DNA of 41,747 nt from Clostridia bacterium (GCA_017613735.1 JAGADF010000015.1:1-41747); one strand, 5' to 3'; shown: positions 17,741-26,910, counted from the stretch's first letter. Made by a program: numbers and translations. Notes: a model not told the origin generated them from the letters alone.

Positions 17741-18799
17741 ATGAAAACCGCTTTAGTCATATTCGGTTCCGATTCAAGCGAGCACGACGTTTCGTGCGTT
17801 TCCGCCTGCTCGGTAATTAAGAATATTCCCGCTGATAAATACGATACGGTAATGCTCGGCATTACAAAGGACGGCAAATGGTATCTTTACGAGGGCGACG
17901 TCGACCTGCTGCCCGAGGACAAATGGGTTTATTCAGGTAAAATCACGCCTGCCGTTCTTTCTCCCGATTCCAATGACAGAGGACTTATTGTCTTCGGCGA
18001 AAACGGGGTAAGGAAGATTCATATTGACGTTGTGTTCCCCGTGCTTCACGGCAAAAACGGCGAGGACGGAACGATTCAGGGACTTTTTGAGCTTGCTAAA
18101 ATCCCCTATGTCGGCTGCGGAGTGCTTTCTTCGGCTGTTTGTATGGATAAGGCGTTCGCGAACGCCATGGCTGATTTCGCGGGCATAAAGCAGGCAAAAT
18201 GGCTTTCGGTCAAGAAGAGCGAATACCCGAAAATTAAGAACGATTTTATTGAAAAATGCGCTTCATATCTCGGCTTCCCGATTTTTGTCAAGCCCGCAAA
18301 CGCCGGTTCGTCAGTCGGCATTTCAAAGGCGAAGAACGCTTCGGAGCTTGAAAAGGCTATTGATTTTGCGTTCGGTTTTGACTCGAAGCTCGTGCTTGAG
18401 GAAGCGATTGTCGGCAAAGAGGTTGAATGCGCCGTGCTCGGTAACGGCGAGCCTGCGGCGTCCTGCGTAGGTGAAATTGCGCCGTGCAACGAGTTTTACG
18501 ATTATGAGGCTAAATATCAGGCTGACAGCGGACTGTTCATACCCGCAAGAATAAGCGACGAGGAAGCCGAAAAGGTACGGGCGGCTGCGATTAACGTCTA
18601 TAAGGCGCTTGACTGCAGAGGACTTTCGCGCTGTGATTTCTTTTTACGCGAAAGCGACGGCGAGGTTTATTTCAACGAAGTAAACACTATTCCCGGCTTT
18701 ACGTCAATAAGTATGTACCCGAAGCTTTTCGGAGCAGTCGGAATTGAATACGGGGAGCTGCTTGACAGACTCTTCACGCTTGCAGAGGAAAAGGAATGA
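17741..18799 (+). CDS. ddl: D-alanine--D-alanine ligase
   Basis: ATP-grasp ligase making the D-Ala-D-Ala end of peptidoglycan precursors. The product has 352 residues from ATG 17741 (CGGAGG at 17728-17733); an upstream in-frame ATG at 17714 has no ribosome binding site. It shows HGKNGEDGTIQGLFELAKIP, the Ser loop KPANAGSSVGISKA, and FYDYEAKYQ, whose Tyr loop is typical of D-Ala-D-Ala rather than D-Ala-D-Lac ligases. NEVNTIPGFTSISMYP holds the metal ligands. It overlaps the DUF1934 gene by four bases. Confidence 0.95.
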   Translation: MKTALVIFGSDSSEHDVSCVSACSVIKNIPADKYDTVMLGITKDGKWYLYEGDVDLLPEDKWVYSGKITPAVLSPDSNDRGLIVFGENGVRKIHIDVVFPVLHGKNGEDGTIQGLFELAKIPYVGCGVLSSAVCMDKAFANAMADFAGIKQAKWLSVKKSEYPKIKNDFIEKCASYLGFPIFVKPANAGSSVGISKAKNASELEKAIDFAFGFDSKLVLEEAIVGKEVECAVLGNGEPAASCVGEIAPCNEFYDYEAKYQADSGLFIPARISDEEAEKVRAAAINVYKALDCRGLSRCDFFLRESDGEVYFNEVNTIPGFTSISMYPKLFGAVGIEYGELLDRLFTLAEEKE

Positions 18800-19233
18800 C
18801 GGTTCTTATTCAGATAGTCAATACCCAGACAGCGGACGGCGAAATGCAGGAAATAACCGAAACGGTTCTCGGGGAATATGTCCGTTCCGGCGACGAGTTT
18901 ACGCTGACGTATAACTCGAAAGAGCCCATAGGCGGGAAAACCGTTGTCGCTTTCTCGGGCGGTGATTTTATTTCGGTTATAAGAACCGAATCGGGTTTTG
19001 ATACCGAAATGTATTTTGAAAAGGGCAAAACGCGCCCCGCCGTATACAACACGCCTTACGGCGAGATTTTAATTGAAACGAAAACCGGTTCGGTTTCTTC
19101 CCTCGTTGAAGAAAACGGCGGCTTTATCGAATTTGAATACGAGCTTCTGTCGGGCGGTGAACTGCAGTCGCAGAACAGAATGAAGATAAGTTTTTCGGAG
19201 GAAAAGGATGTCAAAATTAGTCAGGACTGCTGA
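18796..19233 (+). CDS. DUF1934 (YwiB-like) beta-barrel protein
   Basis: Small 145-residue protein with the DUF1934 pattern: an N-terminal strand region (VLIQIVNTQTADGEMQEITE), MYFEKGKTRPAVYNTPYG, and a C-terminal EFEYELLSGGELQSQNRMKI. The fold is lipocalin-like in known members; the function is unknown. It starts in the ATGA overlap with ddl and its 3' end overlaps argS by 26 bases. This gene is a regular companion of argS in Firmicutes. Confidence 0.85.
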   Translation: MTVLIQIVNTQTADGEMQEITETVLGEYVRSGDEFTLTYNSKEPIGGKTVVAFSGGDFISVIRTESGFDTEMYFEKGKTRPAVYNTPYGEILIETKTGSVSSLVEENGGFIEFEYELLSGGELQSQNRMKISFSEEKDVKISQDC

Positions 19234-20950
19234 ACAACAGATTAAAAAAGCAATTGAAACCGCGCTTGAAAAGGCGATGGAGAGCGGCGCTCTGCCGCAG
19301 GCGGAACTGCCCGAAATCAACGTCGAGGTTCCTGCCGACAGGGCGAACGGCGACTATTCGTCAAACGCGGCTCTTGCGTCCGCGCGTATTTTCAGGACTT
19401 CGCCGAGAGCTATTGCCGACGCGGTTAAAAACAATATCTCCCTTGACGGCACCTATTTCGAAAGGTGCGAGGTCGCGGGAGCGGGCTTTATTAACTTCTT
19501 TTTTAAGCAGGACTTCTATTCGGATATAGTTCTCGATATTCTTCAGTCGGGCGAAAGCTACGGCTCGTCGGATATGGGAGCTGGCAAGAGAATAAACGTC
19601 GAATTTGTTTCGGCTAATCCTACGGGACCTATGCATATGGGCAACGCAAGGGGCGGCGCGCTGGGCGATTGCCTTGCTGCAGTGCTTGAAAAGGCGGGTT
19701 ATGAGGTCGAAAGGGAGTTCTATGTAAACGACGCGGGCAATCAGATTGACAAGTTCGCCCTGTCGCTTGACATCCGCTATAAACAGCTGTTTCTTGGCGA
19801 GGACGCAGTCGAACTGCCCGAGGATAGCTATCACGGCAACGATATTACTGAGCGCGCAAAGCAGTTTGCCGAAATTTACGGCGACGAATATATGAACAAA
19901 AGCGAGGAAGAAAGAAGAAAAGCTCTTGTCGATTTCGCGCTGCCCAAAAACATTGCTCTTATGAAAGAGAATATGTCAAAGTACCGCATTGTTTACGATA
20001 CGTGGTTTATGGAAAGCACTCTTCATAAGGGCGAAATTGAGGACTGTATAAACATTCTTAAAAAGAACGGCTGTACTTACGAAAAGGACGGCGCGCTCTG
20101 GTATAAGAATGCCGAGCTTATGACGAAAATGCTTCTTTCTCAGGGCAAAACACCCGAGGAAATTGAAAAGCTCGAATTAAAGGACGACGTCTTAATCCGC
20201 CAGAACGGTAATCCGACTTATTTCGCGGCGGATATTGCCTATCACAGAAACAAGCTTGAAAAAAGGAATTTCGACACCGCTATCGATATATGGGGAGCTG
20301 ACCACCACGGTCACGTCGCAAGAATGAAATGCGCGCTTGAGGCAATCGGCATTGATTCCTCAAGGCTTGAAATAGTTCTTATGCAGCTTGTTAATCTTGT
20401 GAAGGACGGAAAACCCGTTAAAATGTCGAAACGTACCGGCGACGCGATTACGCTTTCGGATTTGCTTGACGAAATTCCCGTTGACGCGGCGAGATTTTTC
20501 TTCAATATGCGCGAGGCGGGCTCGACAATCGATTTCGACCTCGGGCTTGCCGCCGAGCAGACCTCGCAGAATCCCGTTTACTACTGCCAGTACGCTCATG
20601 CGAGAATTTGCAGTATAATTAAAAAAGCGGCGGCGGAGGGCGTTGAAATAAAAAAGGTCACAGGGGACGAGCTGGCGCTTCTGACCTCGCCCGAGGAAAC
20701 CGAGATAATCCGTTTTCTCTCGACTCTTACGGCAGTCATTGAGGGCGCGGCGAAATTCCGCGACGTAGCGAGAATTACCCATTATGTCTATGACCTTGCG
20801 ACTCTTTTCCATAAATTCTATAACGCTCATAAGGTTATGGTTGACGATGAAAGGCAAATGCAGGCGCGTCTTTCGCTTTGCATCTGCGTCCGCGATACGT
20901 TGAGGAACCTGCTTTCGCTTCTTAAAATCACGGCTCCCGAATCAATGTAG
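19208..20950 (+). CDS. argS: Arginyl-tRNA synthetase
   Basis: Class I synthetase charging tRNA-Arg. The product has 580 residues: N-terminal Add-1 domain, catalytic Rossmann domain with the HIGH-type motif HMGN at residues 143-146 (in NPTGPMHMGNARGGALGD), the KMSK motif at 405-408 (VKMSKRTGDAITLSDLL), and a C-terminal anticodon-binding helical domain (HKFYNAHKV). GGAGG at 19198-19202 lies in the DUF1934 frame, so translation is probably coupled. The next promoter overlaps its stop codon. Confidence 0.97.
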   Translation: MSKLVRTAEQQIKKAIETALEKAMESGALPQAELPEINVEVPADRANGDYSSNAALASARIFRTSPRAIADAVKNNISLDGTYFERCEVAGAGFINFFFKQDFYSDIVLDILQSGESYGSSDMGAGKRINVEFVSANPTGPMHMGNARGGALGDCLAAVLEKAGYEVEREFYVNDAGNQIDKFALSLDIRYKQLFLGEDAVELPEDSYHGNDITERAKQFAEIYGDEYMNKSEEERRKALVDFALPKNIALMKENMSKYRIVYDTWFMESTLHKGEIEDCINILKKNGCTYEKDGALWYKNAELMTKMLLSQGKTPEEIEKLELKDDVLIRQNGNPTYFAADIAYHRNKLEKRNFDTAIDIWGADHHGHVARMKCALEAIGIDSSRLEIVLMQLVNLVKDGKPVKMSKRTGDAITLSDLLDEIPVDAARFFFNMREAGSTIDFDLGLAAEQTSQNPVYYCQYAHARICSIIKKAAAEGVEIKKVTGDELALLTSPEETEIIRFLSTLTAVIEGAAKFRDVARITHYVYDLATLFHKFYNAHKVMVDDERQMQARLSLCICVRDTLRNLLSLLKITAPESM

Positions 20951-20976
20951 ACAAAACGGAATTTATATAGTATAAT
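20948..20976 (+). promoter_or_regulatory. SigA promoter of the 301-residue protein gene
   Basis: TAGACA at 20948-20953 (its first bases are the argS stop codon), 17-base spacer, perfect TATAAT at 20971-20976. Confidence 0.7.
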
Positions 20977-21008
20977 ACACTTCACACCTTCAGGGGGAGG
21001 AATAATAA

Positions 21009-21914
21009 ATGGAATTTGAAAATGCATTACAGCAGTTTTTAAAGGGTATGGAACCCGCGCTTTCTATGCAGGGTTTCTCCGTTGTCGTTCCCGACGGCGC
21101 TTCGAAGGAATTGCCCCTGACCGACGACGGCAACAGAAAATATGTCGAATACGCGGGCGACAAGGGCAAGGTAAGGTTTGTTTATGCGAATAATCTTGTT
21201 ACTCTTCTCTATACCGATATAAAGGCTGACGAAGCCGACGGACTTGATTTTAAAATCGGTTCCCAGACTCTTTTCGAAGCCGATAACCTTGACGATAAGG
21301 AGATTAAATCGCTCTGTAATATTTTTACGGAGGATATTGAAGAGTACTACGGAACGAAAACTCAGGCAAGAAGCGCGAAAAAGAATATTCCCGTTTCAAA
21401 GGCTGCGGTTAAAAGCGGCGCAATGCAGTATGACGCGAACACTCTCGCTTCAAGGCTGACGGCGGCTTATCCCGACCTCAAGGAGCCGTATAAGGCTAAT
21501 CTTGAAAAGTACGGCGAATTCTACGGCGAGGAGTTCTTTGTCGAATACGCTCCCGTTATTATCAATACGATTAAGCAGAAGGACAAAATGCTTCTCAAAA
21601 AGGTTTTCAATATTCTTAACGATATCTACGAAAACGGCTCGTCAGACGTTCAGGGACTTATCGCAGTTACAATTCTCGGCGAGATGAATAATGACGAAGC
21701 CCTTCTCGCAACCGCAAAGGAATATATGTGCGACGAGTTAAGAGACCCCGTTATCTATATAAACGAGTATTTCCAGACCGCCGCAGGCAAACGCAAGAGG
21801 GAAAAGCTTAATAACCCGCCTCCCTATAAGCCGAAAAAGCAGAAAAAGCCCGGCTTCTTCTCACAGATGATGGCGGCGTCCGCAAGTCAGGGCCAGCCCC
21901 CGATGCCGATGTAA
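21009..21914 (+). CDS. Unrecognised cytosolic protein
   Basis: Product of 301 residues, not assigned to a family. Residues 1 to about 110 look like a small alpha-beta domain (MEFENALQQFLKGMEPALSM, then VRFVYANNLVTLLYTDI). A second, mainly helical part follows (LEKYGEFYGEEFFVEYAPVI, KVFNILNDIYENG, ATILGEMNNDEALL), which could be a helical-repeat domain. The C-terminus is a basic, Pro- and Lys-rich tail (NPPPYKPKKQKKPGFF) ending PPMPM. No signal peptide or membrane segment. GGGGGAGG precedes ATG 21009. Own promoter and terminator. Confidence 0.75.
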   Translation: MEFENALQQFLKGMEPALSMQGFSVVVPDGASKELPLTDDGNRKYVEYAGDKGKVRFVYANNLVTLLYTDIKADEADGLDFKIGSQTLFEADNLDDKEIKSLCNIFTEDIEEYYGTKTQARSAKKNIPVSKAAVKSGAMQYDANTLASRLTAAYPDLKEPYKANLEKYGEFYGEEFFVEYAPVIINTIKQKDKMLLKKVFNILNDIYENGSSDVQGLIAVTILGEMNNDEALLATAKEYMCDELRDPVIYINEYFQTAAGKRKREKLNNPPPYKPKKQKKPGFFSQMMAASASQGQPPMPM

Positions 21915-21920
21915 AAAAAT

Positions 21921-21948
21921 AAAGGCGTATCGATTGATACGCCTTTTT
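21921..21948. terminator. Bidirectional terminator
   Basis: Stem AAAGGCGTATC, GATT loop, GATACGCCTTT, with T-rich tails on both strands. It separates the convergent genes ending at 21914 and 21950. Confidence 0.92.
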
Positions 21949-21949
21949 C

Positions 21950-22723
21950 TTATGTCATTTTTATACTTATTTCCCCGCTTTGCAGGGTTGATATTTCGCC
22001 GTCCGTATTCTTTATAATCAGCCCGCCGTTTTCATCTATGTCAACGGCGGTTGCGAAAAACCTTTCGCCGTTTCTTTCGTAGGATATTTCTTTTCCGATT
22101 ACGAAGCAACGTTTTCGGTATTCTTCAATAAAACCGTCAGAAAAAAGGTCGGCGGCATAGCCGAAAACTCCTTTGCAGATTTCGGCAATAAGACTGTTTT
22201 TGTCAAGGCCGTTTTCGTTGAGCGAGCCTGCGATATCCTTGATTTCATCGGGAAAATCCGAGGTGTAAACATTAATCCCTATTCCGATTATAAGAGCGTC
22301 GGCTGTGCGGCTGCCGGCAGTTGAAACCGCTTCTGTAAGTATTCCGCAAACCTTTTTATTATTTATAAAAATATCGTTCACCCATTTGATTTCAGGCTTT
22401 TTATCGGTCAGTTTTTCTATCGCTTTGCAGACTGCGACCGCGGCGGCGGTTGTTGCTCTTGCCGCGTGATTTAACGGTAAATCGGCGTGAACGACAAGCG
22501 ACATATATATTCCCGTTTCTTCGGGCGAATAAAAGCTTTTTCCGTGTCTGCCTCTGCCTGCGGTCTGTTTCCCGGCAACAATAAGCATGTCTTTGCCGTC
22601 TTTTACGAAAACACGCTTCGCTTCGCTGTTTGTAGAATCAATGACGTTAAAAACAATTATTTCAGTCCCTGTGTATTCTTCGGGCAGAAGGGATTTTATT
22701 TTTTCGCTGTCGAGAGAAAGCAT
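21950..22723 (-). CDS. birA: Biotin--[acetyl-CoA-carboxylase] ligase, catalytic-only form
   Basis: Attaches biotin to the lysine of biotin-dependent carboxylase subunits. The product has 257 residues. It shows VIDSTNSEAKR, the biotinyl-AMP loop GKQTAGRGRHGKSF, KWVNDIFINNKKVCGILTE and GIGINV. The C-terminal SH3-like domain is present. There is no N-terminal helix-turn-helix, so it should lack the repressor role of the bifunctional BirA. GAGGTGAG precedes ATG 22723. Its promoter overlaps the divergent one of the next gene. Confidence 0.94.
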   Translation of the reverse strand: MLSLDSEKIKSLLPEEYTGTEIIVFNVIDSTNSEAKRVFVKDGKDMLIVAGKQTAGRGRHGKSFYSPEETGIYMSLVVHADLPLNHAARATTAAAVAVCKAIEKLTDKKPEIKWVNDIFINNKKVCGILTEAVSTAGSRTADALIIGIGINVYTSDFPDEIKDIAGSLNENGLDKNSLIAEICKGVFGYAADLFSDGFIEEYRKRCFVIGKEISYERNGERFFATAVDIDENGGLIIKNTDGEISTLQSGEISIKMT

Positions 22724-22740
22724 ATTCTCACCTCAAAGAT

Positions 22741-22769
22741 ATTCTATCATTTATTGTCGGACTTGTAAA
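22741..22769 (-). promoter_or_regulatory. SigA promoter of birA
   Basis: Minus strand: TTTACA (22764-22769), 17-base spacer, TAGAAT (22741-22746). Its -35 box overlaps that of the plus-strand promoter at 22763-22791. Confidence 0.6.
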
Positions 22770-22791
22770 TCGGTGAAATAAGCATTATAAT
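22763..22791 (+). promoter_or_regulatory. SigA promoter of the metallo-beta-lactamase-fold gene
   Basis: TTGTAA at 22763-22768, 17-base spacer, perfect TATAAT at 22786-22791, about 27 bases before the start codon. It shares its -35 bases with the birA promoter on the other strand. Confidence 0.68.
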
Positions 22792-22818
22792 TAATAGTTG
22801 AAAACGGAGGACTGAAAG

Positions 22819-23607
22819 ATGAGAAAGCTTCCCGTAAACAAAATATGCGACGGCGTTTTTCTTCTTGACGAATTCGGCGGTACGAACTGCTATCTTGTCG
22901 TCGGGAGCGAAAGGGCTTTGCTTATCGACTGCGGAACGGGCTTCGCCGACCTTAAGGGAACGGTTGAAAGCATAATCGACTTGCCGCTTACGGTTATTGC
23001 GACTCACGGCCATTGCGACCATATAGGCGGAGCGGGCGCATTCCCCGAAATATATATTCATAAGGACGATACGGCTTTCATAAACAGAATTCAGTTCACC
23101 GTTCCCGTGAGAAAAATTTTCTCAATGGGCGTGGGCGACGCAAGAAGGCAGGGCGTAAAGGTTTCGGACGTTAAAAAAGGCGAATACAAAACAAAATTCA
23201 TTCCCATTGACGAAAGCTTTTCGCTTGACCTTGGCGGGAAACAAATAAAAATAAAGCACACTCCCGGCCATTCAAAGGGAAGCATTGCCGTAATAGACGA
23301 AACGGACAAAATTATTTTCAGCGGCGACAATGTCTGCGATGCGCTCTGGCTGTTTTTACCCGGCGGACTGAGCGTTGAAGAGTGGCTGCCTTCGGCTCAG
23401 TGGCTCTACGAAATGAGTAAAAGCTACCGCGTTTTCTGGGGACACAGAAACGCCGAGCTTAAAAGCGAATACATTCTTCAGGTTATCACCTGGGGAAAGG
23501 AAATTATGGCGAAAACAAAGAAAAACGCTTTTCCGTCACGAAAGAAACAGTATCCCGAAAGAGAAGACGGGATTATTTATATGACCGGCAGGGTCTTTAA
23601 AAAATGA
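22819..23607 (+). CDS. Metallo-beta-lactamase-fold hydrolase
   Basis: Cytosolic hydrolase of 262 residues, glyoxalase II-like. The metal ligands are THGHCDHIGG near residues 57-66, His in KHTPGHSKGS, Asp in FSGDNVCDA and His in FWGHRNAEL. There is no secretion signal. GGAGG precedes ATG 22819. The next gene, a GPH sugar transporter, begins nine bases after its stop, so the two form an operon and the hydrolase may act on an imported compound. The substrate cannot be told from sequence. Confidence 0.88.
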   Translation: MRKLPVNKICDGVFLLDEFGGTNCYLVVGSERALLIDCGTGFADLKGTVESIIDLPLTVIATHGHCDHIGGAGAFPEIYIHKDDTAFINRIQFTVPVRKIFSMGVGDARRQGVKVSDVKKGEYKTKFIPIDESFSLDLGGKQIKIKHTPGHSKGSIAVIDETDKIIFSGDNVCDALWLFLPGGLSVEEWLPSAQWLYEMSKSYRVFWGHRNAELKSEYILQVITWGKEIMAKTKKNAFPSRKKQYPEREDGIIYMTGRVFKK

Positions 23608-23616
23608 GGTGTTCAA

Positions 23617-24993
23617 ATGGAAGAAAAAACAACTGAAATTGTTCAGACCGAAGAAAAGGTTTCGGCACTGAGTAAATTCTGGCTTTGTCTTGCGGACTGC
23701 CTTTGCGGTACGGCAAACGGTCTGCTTACCGGCGGCGGAATGTCGTATTTCTTCGTCAGCTATCTCGGAATGGACGAAAAGCTCGCAAGCATTGTCTGGA
23801 TTATATTCGGTATCTGGAATGCGTTCAACGACCCGCTTTTCGGCTACATTTCGGACAGGACGAAATCAAAGCTCGGCAGAAGAATCCCGTATATACGCTA
23901 CGGCGCGATTTTCTATGCGGTGTTCTTTATCGCGACCTGGGTAAAATGGCCCATAGGTCAGTCGCAGACGGCTCTGTTCGTTCAGATGCTTGTTACCTTA
24001 TTCCTTTTCGACACGCTTTACACGGCTATTGCGACGTCCCTTTACGTTATGCCCTATACAATGGCGGTTTCGAACAAGGCGAGGAGCAATATCTTTCTTT
24101 GGAAAATCTTTTTCACGCTCATTTCTCTGGGCGTACCGCTTGTGCTTTTCCCGATGATTAAGCCGAATCCGGGCGAGAGCGCAAGGCAGTTCCAGATTAT
24201 TATGACAGTTCTCGGCATTGTCATTTTCGCCGTTATTTTCGCGTCGACATTCTTCTATAAAGAAAAGGTACAGAGCGAAAACGAGGAAACCGAAAACATT
24301 TTCAGGGCGGTCATTTCCTGCTTTAAAAACCGTTCGTTCGTCATTTTTGAAATACTGTCCTTTACGGTAATTTTCATCCAGACAATTCTTATGCAGGGCG
24401 TTATCTATTATTTCGACGCGTATAAGAATGTTCCCATGGCTTTCGCTTACGGCGCATTGGGACTCGGCGCGGTATTCGGCGTTGTTCTCTTTGCGAGTAA
24501 AACAAGCTCGTGGGGCGTTAAAAAATGCACCGTGCTTATGTGTATTGTTTTCGCAATAGGCGCAACAGTTATGGTGTTCTTCGGAAAATTCCTTCCCGTC
24601 GCTCTTGCCTGCTTCTTCACTGCGGGAATGGGCTTTGCGGGCGGTATGTACCTGATTCCGCTTATGAACGGCGACGTTATCGACTATGACGAAAGCGTTA
24701 CGGGCGTTAGAAGAGAGGGTATGTACGCGGGCGTTAACAGCCTTATAACAAAGCCCGCGATTTCTCTTGCGAACGCGGCGTTTCTTATGATTATAGCCTG
24801 GTTCGGATTTGACAAGACAATTAAAACCGAGCTTCAGACGCCTCTTGCCAAGCAGGGAATCCTTGTTGCGTGGATGGCTATTCCCGCGATTCTTCTTGTA
24901 ATCTGCGCGTTCAGTCTTAAGTTCTATCCGCTCGCGGGCGAAAAGTGGCAAAAGACAAAGAAAGAGCTTGAGGAAAGACATAAAAACGACTGA
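23617..24993 (+). CDS. GPH-family sugar:cation symporter (MFS)
   Basis: Membrane transporter of 458 residues with about 12 hydrophobic segments. GPH signatures are WNAFNDPLFGYISDRTKSK with LGRRIPYI after TM2, and MNGDVIDYDESVTGVRREG in the second half. The family imports glycosides, pentosides and hexuronides with cations. GAGGTG at 23606-23611 overlaps the stop of the hydrolase. The actual substrate is unknown. A long open frame on the other strand (23998-24981) is a shadow. Confidence 0.88.
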   Translation: MEEKTTEIVQTEEKVSALSKFWLCLADCLCGTANGLLTGGGMSYFFVSYLGMDEKLASIVWIIFGIWNAFNDPLFGYISDRTKSKLGRRIPYIRYGAIFYAVFFIATWVKWPIGQSQTALFVQMLVTLFLFDTLYTAIATSLYVMPYTMAVSNKARSNIFLWKIFFTLISLGVPLVLFPMIKPNPGESARQFQIIMTVLGIVIFAVIFASTFFYKEKVQSENEETENIFRAVISCFKNRSFVIFEILSFTVIFIQTILMQGVIYYFDAYKNVPMAFAYGALGLGAVFGVVLFASKTSSWGVKKCTVLMCIVFAIGATVMVFFGKFLPVALACFFTAGMGFAGGMYLIPLMNGDVIDYDESVTGVRREGMYAGVNSLITKPAISLANAAFLMIIAWFGFDKTIKTELQTPLAKQGILVAWMAIPAILLVICAFSLKFYPLAGEKWQKTKKELEERHKND

Positions 24994-25002
24994 AATTAAC
25001 TA

Positions 25003-25031
25003 TTGACAGTAGCGGTGAGGGTTGGTATAAT
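25003..25031 (+). promoter_or_regulatory. Consensus SigA promoter of tRNA-Thr
   Basis: TTGACA at 25003-25008, 17-base spacer, TATAAT at 25026-25031: both boxes perfect. The transcript would start about seven bases before the tRNA. Confidence 0.92.
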
Positions 25032-25044
25032 ATCACTTGCCCTT

Positions 25045-25117
25045 GCTGCTATGGCTCAGGAGGCAGAGCACATCCTTGGTAAGGATGAGGTCACCAGTTC
25101 GAATCTGGTTAGCAGCT
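25045..25117 (+). tRNA. tRNA-Thr (GGT anticodon)
   Basis: Full cloverleaf: acceptor GCTGCTA / TAGCAGC, D arm GCTC / GAGC, anticodon arm CATCC-TTGGTAA-GGATG with anticodon GGT, T arm ACCAG-TTCGAAT-CTGGT. The 73 nucleotides have discriminator T and no encoded CCA. It reads ACC and ACU codons. It is single, with its own promoter and terminator. Confidence 0.97.
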
Positions 25118-25122
25118 TAATA

Positions 25123-25158
25123 AAAAACCGTCTGTTCCGAAGAACAGGCGGTTTTTGT
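25123..25158 (+). terminator. Terminator of tRNA-Thr
   Basis: Stem AAACCGTCTGTTC / GAACAGGCGGTTT with a short CGAA-like loop and a T run, starting six bases after the tRNA. Confidence 0.9.
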
Positions 25159-25200
25159 TATGCCTTTATGAACTTAAGAAAATAATCCGTTATATTACAT

Positions 25201-26910
25201 TCAATACCGGGTTTCTTCCTGCTGACTGTCCTCGGCGTCCCATTCCTCGTTCCAGTCTTTGTAGTTCAGGTTGCCCCAGACCCAGTGCTCGGTTTCCTCT
25301 GTGCTGAAACCAATACGCCTTTCGTCAAGGATTTTTTCGGCTTCCGAAAGACCGAGGTTGAAATTGATTCCGCACTGCCTGCCGTAGAAGTTTTCAAGCT
25401 TGTATTTCATTACGGCTTCGGCGCGCGTTGCGAGAGTGTTGTATCTTGTGCCTTCAAGACGGACTATCTGGGGAAGAGCCTCGGGAGAGAGCTGCTTGAG
25501 ATAGTTGACGTCAACCGTAACTTCCTTTTCGGGCGCGGCATTAAGGAAAAGGTCGACGTTGTATTTTGAAACCAGCGTGTCGAGCCTCATTCCTCCGAGA
25601 ACAATTGTGAAAAGCGTTACCGCGATTACCGTATACCCGAAAAGCGGGAACTTTTTCGGCAGCCAGATTTTTATAACGATACCTATAAGCAACGCAAGAA
25701 GCAGGGTGATAAGCCAGCATATTGCAACGCGCTTTACGGTAAGTCCGAGCGCCGTCATATACATATACATTCTGAAATATGCCGACGCGAAAAGTATTGT
25801 AGCCGTCGCGCTGAATACGGTCAGCATAATCTTGACCGGAATTTTAATCTTTCCGCAGATGAAATATACGCCCGCGATTATCGCTACCGTAAGCGCCGTA
25901 GCGCCTGCGATATGGAAAAATCCGCTTCTTGCATACTCGGCGTAGTTGATGTTTTCAGGGAGCCTTCCTGCAAAAAGACCGCGGACCTGAACAAAGCCGA
26001 ACAGACCTTCAAGCAGGGTGAGAATGACGAGAAAGGCGCATACCGCAACTGAATTTAATCTTGAAGGCTTTTCCTTCTCGGTTATTGTGTCTTCCTCGGA
26101 GGTTACAACCGAAAAAAGCATCGGCGCAACGAATAATGTGACTAATGACGAAGCGATAACGGCGCCGATAATTCTGAAAACGTCGCTCAAACCGAAGTTT
26201 TTGAAGAAATTATCCACGGTGTTTTTAAAAAGCGCGTCAGCCGAGGTGAAAAGCGCCGTCAGTATTATTACAAACGGAACGGTGCAGGCGACGCCTATGA
26301 GCGCGTTCAGAATAATTTTGCTTTTTCCCTCTTTGTTGCGAAGCATAAAACCGACCGACTTTACGGGAGCAGGCAGAATCGCGAACGCCTGCGAAAGATA
26401 TACCCTTGAAGCCTCGACGGGAGTTGCGAGCGTGAACGCGTCAATGCTTAAGTCCGACTGCTGCATAAAAAGCAGAGCGGTCAGCACAACCGCAACGGGA
26501 GCCGTTACAAGATTTGTAAGCGTGTTCGAGTTAAAAGCATAGGTCGAGTACAGGAACACGCACGAAATAAGAAGCAGTATCGACACCGCGTCAAAGTGAA
26601 GCCTGTTTTTAGGTATAAGAATAAGAAATGCGGCGTAAAGAATCACAAAGCCGACGGGAATCAGCACGCCGCCGTAAATGCCGTAATTGAGTAAAAGGAA
26701 ACCGCCGAAAAACAGAGCGAAAAGAAGAAGAACGCAAACTCCCGCTTTTTTCTGTTTTATAAATTCGTCGATTATCTTTTTAAAACGGTTTAGTTTTGCA
26801 ACCGACGGCGAAACGGGAACCATGGGATTTACGTATACGCCGGCGGGCGTCCCGTTGCCGTAAGGCGGAATAACGGGAGGCTGAGTGTTATTGTTAGGTA
26901 TGTTATCCAT
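25201..26910 (-). CDS. DUF4153/DUF4173-type multi-spanning membrane protein
   Basis: Integral membrane protein of 569 residues (ATG 26910, six bases after GAGGG; the ATG at 26916 directly abuts that site). A Pro- and Asn-rich cytosolic N-terminus (NIPNNNTQPPVIPPYGNG) precedes about 12 hydrophobic segments. A soluble C-terminal region follows, with YNVDLFLNAAPEKEVTVDV and YLKQLSPEALPQIVRLEG, typical of the DUF4153/DUF4173 families. Function is not known. The last about 20 residues are very acidic. It has its own promoter at 27001-27029. Confidence 0.8.
   Translation of the reverse strand: MDNIPNNNTQPPVIPPYGNGTPAGVYVNPMVPVSPSVAKLNRFKKIIDEFIKQKKAGVCVLLLFALFFGGFLLLNYGIYGGVLIPVGFVILYAAFLILIPKNRLHFDAVSILLLISCVFLYSTYAFNSNTLTNLVTAPVAVVLTALLFMQQSDLSIDAFTLATPVEASRVYLSQAFAILPAPVKSVGFMLRNKEGKSKIILNALIGVACTVPFVIILTALFTSADALFKNTVDNFFKNFGLSDVFRIIGAVIASSLVTLFVAPMLFSVVTSEEDTITEKEKPSRLNSVAVCAFLVILTLLEGLFGFVQVRGLFAGRLPENINYAEYARSGFFHIAGATALTVAIIAGVYFICGKIKIPVKIMLTVFSATATILFASAYFRMYMYMTALGLTVKRVAICWLITLLLALLIGIVIKIWLPKKFPLFGYTVIAVTLFTIVLGGMRLDTLVSKYNVDLFLNAAPEKEVTVDVNYLKQLSPEALPQIVRLEGTRYNTLATRAEAVMKYKLENFYGRQCGINFNLGLSEAEKILDERRIGFSTEETEHWVWGNLNYKDWNEEWDAEDSQQEETRY

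Noticed and set aside
23998-24981. Open frame of 327 codons on the minus strand
   Set aside because: It lies fully opposite a clear GPH transporter, is rich in Arg, Asn, His and Lys without family motifs, and has no ribosome binding site; it is a shadow frame.
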